Shown here: positions 1-8,256 of the stretch, piece by piece | Numbering within the stretch: the stretch's first letter is position 1 | Layout: every line of letters begins with the position of its first letter | Source: an uncultured Clostridia bacterium | Lineage (GTDB): Bacteria; Bacillota; Clostridia; Oscillospirales; Acutalibacteraceae | Assembly (NCBI GenBank): GCA_904399395.1 | Contig: CAJFPJ010000005.1 | Coordinates: 1 to 64,000 of the forward strand | Reading direction: 5' to 3' | Length of the DNA stretch: 64,000 nt | Position numbers and translations under genes: made by a program | The notes under the pieces: generated by a model | Told to the model about the DNA's origin: nothing | What the model saw: only the letters and a program-made list of their open reading frames with translations | Databases searched by the model: none

Positions 1-7
1 GCATAGA

Positions 8-34
8 AAGAGGCCGCGCACTGTGCGGCCTCTT
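8..34 (+). terminator. Hairpin terminator of an upstream gene
   Basis: Perfect 10-bp inverted repeat AAGAGGCCGC / GCGGCCTCTT with a 7-nt loop, followed by a T-containing stretch. It probably terminates a gene that lies before the window. Confidence 0.55.
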
Positions 35-557
35 CATATTTCGAGGGCGACTGCGGAGCCCGAGCTCAAGGGGGAAGCAGCATAAAATCCGTGATAAAGT
101 GTTCTCTCAGCAAAAGGAGGGAGGAGTTCCAACATGAGGGGTTGTGCCGGTGAAACCGGCGCAGGCCGAATTGTGATAATCCTCACAATTCGCCATTATG
201 TCTCTTCTTGGGCGCATCTTTGCTAACTTTCTGGGCGAAAGCATTTATATAGGGAAGCGTACCGTATGGCATGCTTCCCACGTGCCCGAAGGGCACGAAG
301 CCTTTTGCGGCTTGAGCAAGTACAAGAGGTAGAAATCTATCTTTTATAAAAGGTTGGGAGACCGCAAAATGTAAAAGCGATACATAAATAAAAAATTTGA
401 AAACAGGCACTCCCTCGTGGAGACAGGTCTGCCAGCCCCAAAGATATATACGATACAAAGACCCCCTATGATGCCTTACTGCTCTCTGTTGGAAGTTTCC
501 CGCAGATTTATCCCGTTTTCATAGCCAATTTTTCCCTTTATCCGCGCTGAAGCAACG
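35..557. other. Non-coding stretch with a weak small ORF
   Basis: I see no convincing gene here. The ORF track offers a 91-residue minus-strand ORF (183-458), but it has no recognisable domain and composition unlike a normal protein. Its stop codon lies inside a perfect hairpin (CGAATTGTGA / TCACAATTCG, about 169-194). A second small hairpin (GCCGG TGAAA CCGGC) sits near 148-162. This could be a decayed gene or a repeat-type element; I cannot assign it. Confidence 0.3.
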
Positions 558-592
558 AAGGCCGCCCTCTCCTGCATGGAGAGAGCGGCCTT
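558..592 (-). terminator. Hairpin downstream of the alcohol dehydrogenase
   Basis: Inverted repeat AAGGCCGCcCTCTCC / GGAGAGaGCGGCCTT, 114 nt past the stop codon of the minus-strand dehydrogenase. It lacks a strong T-run, so its terminator role is inferred from position and stem strength. Confidence 0.45.
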
Positions 593-705
593 CCTGTCGT
601 TCTATTCACTGTTTTGTTTGAATATATCCGTATTCCGGAGAGCCACTGCAGCTCAGTCGGCTTCCCCGGCGCTGTGCCAAAGAAATGAGCTGTATGCTTT
701 CAGCC

Positions 706-1764
706 TCAGAATACTACGGCCACCTTGCCGCAATCGCCCTTGGCCATAAGAGCATATGCCTCCCCGGCCTTTTCCAGGGGGAATTCATGGGTAATAAGCT
801 CTTCCGGATGGATCCCCCAACGGACAAGCCTTTCCACCAGCTCTTCCATCCGCCACAAGCTGGTGACCCAGGAGCCATAAATGGTCTTCTGCCCATGGAT
901 AATATCCGGGCTGGGATTAAAGGTGCAGGTGTTTCCCTCGCCCACAAAGGCGATCTTGCCCCAAGGCCGGGTAGCTCGGATGGCAAGCTGGCGGCCGGGA
1001 TCGCTGGCGCTGGCGTCAATAGCCTTTTCCACCCCATGGCCTCCTGTCACCCGCAAGATCTCCTCCAGAGCGCTGTCTCCGGGCTTGAAGATATAATCGG
1101 CAAGGCCCAGCTTTTTGGCAAGCTCGATCCTGTATTCATTCATTTCCACGCCGATCAGCTGGCTGGCCCCCATGGCCTTGGCCAGCATCAGGGCCGCCAG
1201 GCCCACAGGCCCCAAACCCGTCACCAAAACGGCATCGTTCCCCGAAACGCCTATTTTCTCGATAGCTTCATAGACAGTTCCGAAACCACAGGCAACCTGG
1301 GCGCCATCCTTATAGGTGAGCTCCTCCGGCAAAAGGATCAGATCTTTTTCCTCCGCCAGAATATAGGGGGCCATGCCGCCGTTGCGCTGCCAGCCGTAGG
1401 CGCGGCGATAAGGGCTCGTGCAGGAAATATAATACCCTCGGCGGCAGTCGTTGCACACACCGCAGCCGGATATGTGGTATACAATCACTCTATCTCCTTT
1501 TTTGAAACGCCGCAGGCCTTCGCCCTCTTCCACAATGATGCCGCAGGGTTCATGCCCCGCCACCATTCCGGGAATATATCCCTCCGGGCCTTTGCCCACA
1601 TGCTCTCTGTAAATGCAGCGAATATCGCTTCCGCAGATAGTGGAAGCCTTCGTCTGGATCAGCACCTCGCCATGGCCGGGCTTTGGCACCTCAAATTCCT
1701 TCAGCTCCACCGTGCTGTTCCCGGGCAGTGTAGCGCCCAGCATTGTCTTTGGGATCTGCTCCAT
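706..1764 (-). CDS. Zinc-binding alcohol dehydrogenase family protein
   Basis: Medium-chain, zinc-dependent NAD(P)-linked alcohol/polyol dehydrogenase of 352 residues, the usual family length. Catalytic zinc ligands are visible at about Cys44 (TICGSD) and His71-Glu72 (AGHEPCG). Four structural-zinc cysteines lie at about 101, 104, 107 and 115 (CGVCNDC...SC). The Rossmann nucleotide-binding motif GLGPVG is near residue 183. I chose the internal ATG at 1764 because it follows AAGGAGGAGATACT; the longer ORF in the track has no ribosome site. The substrate cannot be read from sequence; threonine, sorbitol or another secondary alcohol dehydrogenase are all possible. It stands alone on the minus strand. 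The 439-residue plus-strand ORF opposite is a shadow. Confidence 0.9.
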   Translation of the reverse strand: MEQIPKTMLGATLPGNSTVELKEFEVPKPGHGEVLIQTKASTICGSDIRCIYREHVGKGPEGYIPGMVAGHEPCGIIVEEGEGLRRFKKGDRVIVYHISGCGVCNDCRRGYYISCTSPYRRAYGWQRNGGMAPYILAEEKDLILLPEELTYKDGAQVACGFGTVYEAIEKIGVSGNDAVLVTGLGPVGLAALMLAKAMGASQLIGVEMNEYRIELAKKLGLADYIFKPGDSALEEILRVTGGHGVEKAIDASASDPGRQLAIRATRPWGKIAFVGEGNTCTFNPSPDIIHGQKTIYGSWVTSLWRMEELVERLVRWGIHPEELITHEFPLEKAGEAYALMAKGDCGKVAVVF

Positions 1765-2098
1765 AGTATCTCCTCCTTGCAAATTAGGCGGAAATGGCCG
1801 TTTTACCCCGGCTTCTTCCACTCTTCGGTATTTCCGCTTTTCGGATTTCCAGATGCCTGGGCACTTTCCGCCCAAACATTTCTCTTTTCTGCCTCCATTA
1901 TACCCCTTTTCCAAGAATCTGTAATAGATACTTGCGACATATTTTCCTTCTGTGTGTCGTATTATCGAAGGTTTTATGCTGCAACTTTGCCATTTCTTCC
2001 CTGAACTCAAAATTTAAACCAATATGTTTCAAAGCTGAGAGCAAATTGTAAATATACATAAAAATAATACACAATATATAAAATAATAGCGCATACTA

Positions 2099-2126
2099 TT
2101 GACTTTATTGAACTTGGGTATATAAT
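2099..2126 (+). promoter_or_regulatory. Sigma-A promoter for the protease islet
   Basis: TTGACT, 16-nt spacer, TATAAT. It lies in an AT-rich stretch just upstream of the S1 protease and is the only clear promoter I see for the three-gene islet. Confidence 0.7.
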
Positions 2127-2186
2127 GAAAATATAGAAATTTTAAGGTAAAGGAGTGTTTCGGGTAAAAAAGTCGGCAAAAAAATC

Positions 2187-3482
2187 GTGTCCGCTGTTTT
2201 GGCAGCTTCCCTCCTTATAACAGGAGGAAGCCTTTCCTTTGCGTCTGAGCAGGAACCGATTGAGCTCATGGGCGGCATGGGATTGGCGGAAGCCGGAAAC
2301 CAAGCGCCGGAAGAAGAAACAAAAGCAACCGCGCTAACAGGCATTTCAGCTACAGAAGAAGCCCTTTTCGAAGCTCGCATGCTTTCTCAGGAGGAAGCCT
2401 TGGAAGCTCACTCCTTGCTGTGGGCCTCCTTTCCCAAGGATGAAAACGGCTGGCCTTCCTCGTATCCGGAGGATTACGCGGGTTGCTATATCGACGAAGC
2501 CAGCGACCTGGTGATCCTGCTGGTGAACCCAACAGAGAAATCCAAAGAGGCATATAAGGAGCTCTGCGGCAATTCCAGCCGGGTCAAATTCAAGGCCGCC
2601 CAGTATTCCATGGAGGAATTGGAAAGTTATAACGACGAGGCTATGAAACTCTATGAGGAAGGTTATGACCTGGTTTCATGGGGAGTCAACGAAAAAAACA
2701 ATCAATTTAAAATTCGGGTGAATGAAGAGGATTATAATAAATTGTCTTCACAGTTCATCCAAACAAGAAGTACTTCTCCTGTTGTAATCGAAGAAAGCAA
2801 ATCATATATTGAACCTACGGCCACTAATCTGTATGGCGGGCAAAAATGTGAATTTGCTGGTAATTCAGCAGGAACAATTGGAATTGGTGGAACCTATAAT
2901 GGAAAAGATGCGATTATTACAGCAGGTCATTGTCCATATAAAAATTCCGTATATGTATATAATGCAAATAATCAAATAATAGGAACCGTTGTGAAACGGA
3001 AATTTGATAACTGGTCAGCTGGCGATTATGCAATTATACAGTTAAATAACAATTTTAAATCTACTAATAAGCTCTGGCCAATCGATGCAAATATTATTTC
3101 TATTGAGGGAGTAAGGCCTAATATACCAGTTGGAACAACCATCCGCAAATATGGAGCTGTTACAGGATATTCATATGGAACATTAAAAGATATGGGTGCT
3201 AATGTTACCTACAAATATAAAGATGAAGACGGAAGGGAACGGGATGTAGTAATTTATAACCTATGTATAGCTGCGATGCCAAATACATCTTCTAATAAAA
3301 CATTACCAGGAGACAGCGGAGGCCCTGTATGTGTAATTTCAGGCAGTAAGTATATGATAACAGGGACAGTCTCAGGCAGTAATTTGGATAAAATTAGTTC
3401 TGGCGCCAGCGAATATGAGATGGCCTACTGCGACATTACATATCCTAGCGGAGGTGGTTTCAAAGTAAAGACCAGTAGCTAA
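2187..3482 (+). CDS. Secreted S1-type (chymotrypsin-like) serine protease
   Basis: Trypsin-fold serine endopeptidase, probably exported and made as a proenzyme. From the annotated GTG, the catalytic triad is at about His248 (ITAGHC), Asp280 (GDYAIIQL) and Ser377 (GDSGGP). Residues 20-200 would be a pro-region. The signal peptide is odd: the hydrophobic core starts at once, and the expected basic n-region (KKVGKK) is encoded in frame upstream (2166-2183) but no ATG, GTG or TTG precedes it before the TAA at 2148. AGGAG at 2151-2155 would fit a start near 2163, which reads GGT. GC content drops abruptly around residue 165: one 60-nt block at 2401 has 34 G/C, one at 2701 has 18, suggesting a mosaic origin. 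Two paralogous membrane proteins follow. Confidence 0.85.
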   Translation: MSAVLAASLLITGGSLSFASEQEPIELMGGMGLAEAGNQAPEEETKATALTGISATEEALFEARMLSQEEALEAHSLLWASFPKDENGWPSSYPEDYAGCYIDEASDLVILLVNPTEKSKEAYKELCGNSSRVKFKAAQYSMEELESYNDEAMKLYEEGYDLVSWGVNEKNNQFKIRVNEEDYNKLSSQFIQTRSTSPVVIEESKSYIEPTATNLYGGQKCEFAGNSAGTIGIGGTYNGKDAIITAGHCPYKNSVYVYNANNQIIGTVVKRKFDNWSAGDYAIIQLNNNFKSTNKLWPIDANIISIEGVRPNIPVGTTIRKYGAVTGYSYGTLKDMGANVTYKYKDEDGRERDVVIYNLCIAAMPNTSSNKTLPGDSGGPVCVISGSKYMITGTVSGSNLDKISSGASEYEMAYCDITYPSGGGFKVKTSS

Positions 3483-3530
3483 TATGTTAGTAATTTTTTA
3501 GTTAAATAGAACTTGATAGGAGCCTTCTTC

Positions 3531-4274
3531 ATGAAATCAAAAAAAATAATATTAGGTCTTCTTATTTTTTCTATTTTTCTCCTTTATATCGCCTGTATTC
3601 ATATTCTTCTCCCTCAGCTTAATTGCTGGAAGCTATTGTTACAGGGAAAAAAGAATTCATATCTGCAATTTCAACCACTAAACGGTGATGTCCTATATAC
3701 CGAGCTATCTGAAGCGGCGGGAAATCAATGGAGTGTCATCCTATCTTCTCCAAGTATCAATGAGGTAATTGTACCAAAGAAAGATATCTATTATTATAAT
3801 TCCCCCAATGATCCTGTTCCTGCCTATATAGTACATGCTGGCAAACTATATGAGGACGAACCTATTGGGGGATACGGGTTTCTTACTTGGCCTACAGGAG
3901 ACGCAGAATGGAGATATGGGAGGCCCTTTATAGAAGGAAAACGAGGAGAGACATTAACACCAATAGAGGACATAGAAGGCCTTCCGTATTACTATGTCCG
4001 GTATTCCGATCTAATAAATCTAGGAAATGATATCCCAAATTCTCGGTATTCCAACAAAAATTATATGGAGCACTACGATTGGCTTCTCTATCAAGCGGGG
4101 CTCTACTATTCCCCCAACCTGCACATTCTAATTTTTGACACCTGGAACTTAGGTTTCCTTGTCGCAGGCCTCTTGCTTTTGGGCGTTACCCTTTTCTGGA
4201 TGCACAAAAGCCGTAAAAGAGACGTCGTTTCTCAAGAGCTTGTGAAAAAAATCCCCGGGAAAAAACTAGCATAA
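3531..4274 (+). CDS. Membrane protein of unknown function (copy A)
   Basis: 247-residue protein I do not recognise. An N-terminal hydrophobic segment (about residues 5-24) and a C-terminal one (about 205-228, LGFLVAGLLLLGVTLFW) flank an extracytoplasmic region rich in Tyr and Trp; a basic tail follows. The start is the ATG at 3531 behind TAGGAG, not the track's longer ORF. It is AT-rich like the protease domain upstream, from which it is separated by 48 nt, so the three genes are probably co-transcribed. It is a clear paralog of the next gene. A role in handling, anchoring or restraining the protease is possible but rests only on position. Confidence 0.7.
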   Translation: MKSKKIILGLLIFSIFLLYIACIHILLPQLNCWKLLLQGKKNSYLQFQPLNGDVLYTELSEAAGNQWSVILSSPSINEVIVPKKDIYYYNSPNDPVPAYIVHAGKLYEDEPIGGYGFLTWPTGDAEWRYGRPFIEGKRGETLTPIEDIEGLPYYYVRYSDLINLGNDIPNSRYSNKNYMEHYDWLLYQAGLYYSPNLHILIFDTWNLGFLVAGLLLLGVTLFWMHKSRKRDVVSQELVKKIPGKKLA

Positions 4275-4314
4275 CTAAATAGAAATTAGGATAAAAACAA
4301 GGGGGCTACCCCAC

Positions 4315-5007
4315 ATGAAAAACAGAAAAGGGCAAAAATTCTTCCTTTGTCTTTCCCTCTTCCTACTAACAATAGCATCAGCTCACATCTTCTTTCCCCA
4401 GTTGAACAATTGGAAGCTAAAACTATCTGAAAAAGATAGTTCCTATCTGCAGCTAAGGCCTTTGGATGGAACTGTTCTGTCGCAGGAGATCAACGCCGCC
4501 GAAGATTACCCAGGTGAAGCATATCCTGTGGGAAGTTCAACCGATACAGCTCTTTTTATTCCCAACAAAACAATTCATTACTATACTTCTCCCGGAGATA
4601 TTCAGCCTGCTTATACCGTATATGCAGGAAAATCCTATGCCCATACTTTTTTCTGGGGTTACGGATTTACAAGTTGGCCTACCTACAGCAAGGAATGGCG
4701 ATATGTGCAGCCTTTTCAACCATATTCCGATGTGCAAAACAGCTATGATAAACTACACGCCTTGCCGTATTACTATGTCCGGTATTCCGACTTGTTGGCA
4801 TTGTCAGAGGAAAATGAAAGAGATATGCTATACTATGACCAGTGGCTATACAAACTAGGGCTATATTATTCCCCTAACCTGCCGTTATTTCTGGATATTT
4901 GGAACATTTCCTTCCTTGCCGCAGGCCTCTTGCTTTTGGGCGTCACCCTCTTTTGGACGTGTAAATCCCTAAAAAGGCAGCAGTCTCAATATGGAGAACT
5001 GAAATAA
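4315..5007 (+). CDS. Membrane protein of unknown function (copy B)
   Basis: 230-residue paralog of the preceding gene with the same plan: N-terminal membrane segment, Tyr/Trp-rich outer region, C-terminal membrane segment, basic tail. Shared blocks include PQLN-WKL near the N-terminus, LPYYYVRYSDL in the middle and the AAGLLLLGVTLFW helix. The start ATG follows AAGGGGG. It starts 40 nt after copy A. Two DNA blocks shared with copy A are almost identical although the rest has diverged, which suggests gene conversion. No family assignment. Confidence 0.7.
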   Translation: MKNRKGQKFFLCLSLFLLTIASAHIFFPQLNNWKLKLSEKDSSYLQLRPLDGTVLSQEINAAEDYPGEAYPVGSSTDTALFIPNKTIHYYTSPGDIQPAYTVYAGKSYAHTFFWGYGFTSWPTYSKEWRYVQPFQPYSDVQNSYDKLHALPYYYVRYSDLLALSEENERDMLYYDQWLYKLGLYYSPNLPLFLDIWNISFLAAGLLLLGVTLFWTCKSLKRQQSQYGELK

Positions 5008-5258
5008 AGAAGAAATCGCAAAAATTCTCAGACAGCTCCCTATTTGCATACAACCCGGAAACATTCATTCAAAAAGAAAGTAAAGATATACCTGTCTCTG
5101 CGCCGGGGGCTACCCCTAGGAGTAGGAGGGAAGCGGCAAGGTATTCTGGCAATTCGGCGTTTTGGGTTGCAGTAAAGGCGCTGGTTATTCTAGCTGCATA
5201 TAGACGCAGTTAGAAGGAAGCACAAGACTAAAGATTCCAAAGAAATCCACTTTCATAG

Positions 5259-5287
5259 AAACGGGCGGGGAAATCCTGTCCGTTTTT
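5259..5287 (+). terminator. Terminator after the protease islet
   Basis: AAACGGGCGGGG, short loop, TCCTGTCCGTTTTTC: a stem with two G-U pairs ending in a T-run. The rest of 5008-5484 shows no gene; 5100-5220 is GC-richer non-coding sequence and may be a gene remnant. Confidence 0.6.
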
Positions 5288-5484
5288 CTTGACGCATCTC
5301 CTAGCCACTGATATGCTTTAGATACCGGTAAGATGCTCGCACTACAGTGCATACTGTATCCGGAACGCTGAAAATCCCAGGTATAGCTTTACATTTTTCC
5401 TCGAAATGTTGGCACAACAGACTTACGGCTTGTAGTATAAAAGTAGGAAAAAGAATGCTGCCCTCACGAAAAGGAGCTGGTTAA

Positions 5485-6426
5485 ATGAAGGAATATAAAA
5501 ACGGAACTTTTTATGAGGGGCTTCCGCTGGAATTTTTTCTAGGCGGTATCCGGTGCCGGGCTCTGCGGATTTCTTTCGAGACTTACCACCAGCCCATTCC
5601 CAGTCATAGCCACAGCAGCAACGGATGGGAACTGCATCTGGTCTCTGGCGGAAAAGGGCGTATCACCCTCAATGGCAGGGCTTGTGGTGTAACCACCGGC
5701 AGTTTTTTTGTCACCGGCCCCCATGTGGAACACTCTCACATATCCGATCCATCGGATCCCATCTCTGAATACTGCGTCTATCTAAAAATAGAGCCACCTA
5801 AACCCCTCGGAAGCAAAAAGCGCGAAATTCCCGCTTTTTTACAGCTCTTTTTGGAAACACCCTACTGGTTGGGCCCGGATTCCCAGCTTCTGCGGCCGGT
5901 GATGGAACAGCTTCTCAAGGAACTGGATAGTCGGAAAACAGGATATCTGACCCAATGCGTTTCTCTTCTCCGGCAACTTCTCGTTCTGGCCGCCAGATGT
6001 TATGAAAACGGAAATGACAGAAAAGGTGAAATGCAAAGCAAAGAGAACCGCCAGCTTCCCAACTCGCTGCCTTCAGAAGAGCTCCCTTTTCCGGAACAGA
6101 ATTATTCCCTAATCGAAGAACTGTTCCTCTATGGATACCGGGAACTAACCCTGGAGGATCTGGCCTCACAGCTGGGGCTCAGCCCCCGCCAGACAGAGCG
6201 CCTTCTGCGCGCTCAGTATGGAAAGTCCTTTCGCCAAAAAAAGAACGATGCAAAAATGTCCGCCGCTCTTCTCCTTCTGGAGGAAGACGGCCGTAGCATA
6301 ACCGAAACGGCCCTCGCCCTGGGCTATTCTTCTCCCGAGCATTTTTCTGCCGCATTCCGACGGTATTTTGGGCTCTCTCCCCGAAGCTGGAAAAAACAGC
6401 ATGTCAGCTCCCGGCAAATTTTCTAA
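5485..6426 (+). CDS. AraC family transcriptional regulator
   Basis: 313-residue one-component regulator. The N-terminal half (about 10-110) is a cupin-like sensor domain with HSHSSNGWELHLV and a GSFFVTGPHVEHSH motif, typical of AraC ligand-binding barrels. The C-terminal 100 residues form the double helix-turn-helix: first helix pair LTLEDLASQLGLSPRQTERLL, second ITETALALGYSSPEHFSAAFRRYFGLSPRSW. The start ATG follows AAAAGGAGCTGGTTAA. The gene is monocistronic, with a strong hairpin after it. Its target is unknown; the nearest neighbour is a convergent MATE transporter. Confidence 0.9.
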   Translation: MKEYKNGTFYEGLPLEFFLGGIRCRALRISFETYHQPIPSHSHSSNGWELHLVSGGKGRITLNGRACGVTTGSFFVTGPHVEHSHISDPSDPISEYCVYLKIEPPKPLGSKKREIPAFLQLFLETPYWLGPDSQLLRPVMEQLLKELDSRKTGYLTQCVSLLRQLLVLAARCYENGNDRKGEMQSKENRQLPNSLPSEELPFPEQNYSLIEELFLYGYRELTLEDLASQLGLSPRQTERLLRAQYGKSFRQKKNDAKMSAALLLLEEDGRSITETALALGYSSPEHFSAAFRRYFGLSPRSWKKQHVSSRQIF

Positions 6427-6448
6427 TACATATCCTTGTTATGCAAAG

Positions 6449-6482
6449 CAGAGCCGCTTCCCAAAATCGGGAAGCGGCTCTG
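6449..6482 (+). terminator. Hairpin terminator after the AraC gene
   Basis: Perfect 14-bp stem CAGAGCCGCTTCCC / GGGAAGCGGCTCTG with a 6-nt loop. No strong T-run follows, but it lies between two convergent genes. Confidence 0.6.
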
Positions 6483-6596
6483 TCAGTGTATTTGATGAAA
6501 AAGCTGTATACTGCACACAACTCAGATTCAACAGAAAGCCTTATTCTTTAAATAAACTCTCCGAGCGCCTTCTTTAACCCTATTATTCTCAGATTT

Positions 6597-8000
6597 TCAT
6601 TGCCCGCTGGCCACACTAAGAGCTTTCTGACGCCATTTTCCTCTGCGGTATAAGAACCAAGTGATCAGTGCGCCCAGGATCCAGGAAGCTAAGAGAGAAA
6701 TATAGAGGCAATCGGGGTTTCCAGTGCCCAGATTGGATTTATCGGCCGCTGTAAACCAAGCGATACCATAGGCAATGGGGACGCGAATAATCACTGTAGT
6801 AATAATAGAAATCCACATAGGCGTCATAGTATCCCCAGCCCCGCGCATTACGCCGGAAAGCACCTGCGTAATCGACATGGCGATATATCCCACCGCCAGG
6901 ATGCACATAAAATGGAAGCTGGTATCCACCACCTCCGGCGTGTTAGTAAACATTCCCATCAGCGGTCTTCCGAAAATCAGAATCATCGCCGTCAGGATAG
7001 TAGCGGCTACCACGCCCATAATGGTTCCGTCCCTGGTGCCCTGATGCACGCGGTCCATTTGCCGGGCCCCGATATTCTGGCCGGTGAAGGTGGTCATAGC
7101 GGTGCCAAAGGTGAAATTCGGCATCATGGCAAAGCCATCCACACGCATAACCACAATGCTGCTGGCAATTACCGCTGTGCTGAAGGAATTGGTAAGGGAC
7201 TGCACCACCATGGCAGCTAGGGAAAAAATCGCCTGACTTAGTCCGGCCGGCAGACCCAAGCGGGTGAGCTCCCAAACCAGCTCCTTATGCAGCCGCAGGG
7301 AAGAACGCTTTACCAGAACTATATTCTTCATATGCAAAAGCCGGATAAGGCACAGAATGCCAGAAAGAATCTGAGAAATTACCGTGGCAATGGCCACACC
7401 GGCCACATCCCAATGGAAAACCACAACGAAAAGCAGATCAAGAACAATATTCAATCCACAGGCGATCATGAGATATACCAACGGCCAGAAGGAATCTCCC
7501 AGGCCACGGAGAACACCTGAAAGGATATTATAAGCCGCTGCCCCTATTATTCCCACAAAAATAATCACCAGATAGGTTTCAGAATAACCAAAGATATCGC
7601 TGGGCGTATTCAACAGGGAAAGGAGAGGGCCGGTGATAAAAGGCCCCAGAACCATGATTACTGCCGATGACACAATCGTCAGAACAATGGTGTTTCCCAC
7701 AGTTTTAGAAAGCAAATCTCCTTGGCGAGCGCCGAAATACTGAGAGACCATCACTGTGGCGCCGGTGGCGATGCCCATAAAGAGAACCAGAAGAAGGTTC
7801 AGGATAGGTCCGCTGGCTCCTACAGCCGCCAGCGCCGTATCGCCGACATATTTACCCACAACGATGGAATCCACCGTATTATAAAGCTGCTGAGCCAGAT
7901 TGCCTATCAAAAGCGGAACGGCAAACTGAATCAAACCATTGAGAGGTTTTCCCTTGGTCAGATCCTGCGCTCCAAAAAACGATGATATTCTTCCTGCCAT
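6597..8000 (-). CDS. MATE family efflux transporter
   Basis: 467-residue multidrug/toxin extrusion antiporter with about 12 hydrophobic helices. Family signatures include the N-terminal PLNGLIQFAVPLLIGNLAQQLYNTVDSIVVGKYVG and an equivalent repeat in the second half (GQNIGARQMDRV, VLSGVMRGAGDTMTP). It probably exports cationic or organic compounds using a Na+ or H+ gradient; the substrate is unknown. The start ATG at 8000 follows AGGGAGGAATTGCATAC. A second, distinct MATE gene lies at 25.8-27.2 kb. It is not obviously in an operon. Confidence 0.93.
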   Translation of the reverse strand: MAGRISSFFGAQDLTKGKPLNGLIQFAVPLLIGNLAQQLYNTVDSIVVGKYVGDTALAAVGASGPILNLLLVLFMGIATGATVMVSQYFGARQGDLLSKTVGNTIVLTIVSSAVIMVLGPFITGPLLSLLNTPSDIFGYSETYLVIIFVGIIGAAAYNILSGVLRGLGDSFWPLVYLMIACGLNIVLDLLFVVVFHWDVAGVAIATVISQILSGILCLIRLLHMKNIVLVKRSSLRLHKELVWELTRLGLPAGLSQAIFSLAAMVVQSLTNSFSTAVIASSIVVMRVDGFAMMPNFTFGTAMTTFTGQNIGARQMDRVHQGTRDGTIMGVVAATILTAMILIFGRPLMGMFTNTPEVVDTSFHFMCILAVGYIAMSITQVLSGVMRGAGDTMTPMWISIITTVIIRVPIAYGIAWFTAADKSNLGTGNPDCLYISLLASWILGALITWFLYRRGKWRQKALSVASGQ

Positions 8001-8090
8001 ATGTATGCAATTCCTCCCTGTTTTCAGATATCCGTTTTACATCTTCAGCATTTCCGTCCGGGCTGGGCCTAAGCGCCCATTGTTTCGCCC

Positions 8091-8135
8091 TAAAAAGAGA
8101 GAACCACCTCCGTCCAGCGCCGGAAGCGGTTCTCT
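8091..8135 (-). terminator. Terminator of the F420 ligase-family gene
   Basis: On the minus strand AGAGAACC ... GGTTCTCT, with inner CTTCC / GGAGG pairing, is followed by CTTTTT. It sits 120 nt after the stop of the 8257-9456 gene and before the MATE start. Confidence 0.65.
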
Positions 8136-8256
8136 TTTCAGAATTCATCCGTTTACATAAGGCCGCTTCCATATGTTCCCTTTTGCATATATTTCTGCAA
8201 AGAGGCATCGGAAGCCGTCTTTTGTTTCTTTCCTTTGCTCTTTCAGCCTTTTATGC

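Noticed and set aside
685-2004. 439-residue plus-strand ORF
   Set aside because: Lies opposite the zinc alcohol dehydrogenase, which has all family motifs and a ribosome site; the plus-strand protein has no recognisable domain.
7287-7520. Plus-strand ORFs across the MATE gene
   Set aside because: Low-complexity shadows of the transporter coding strand.
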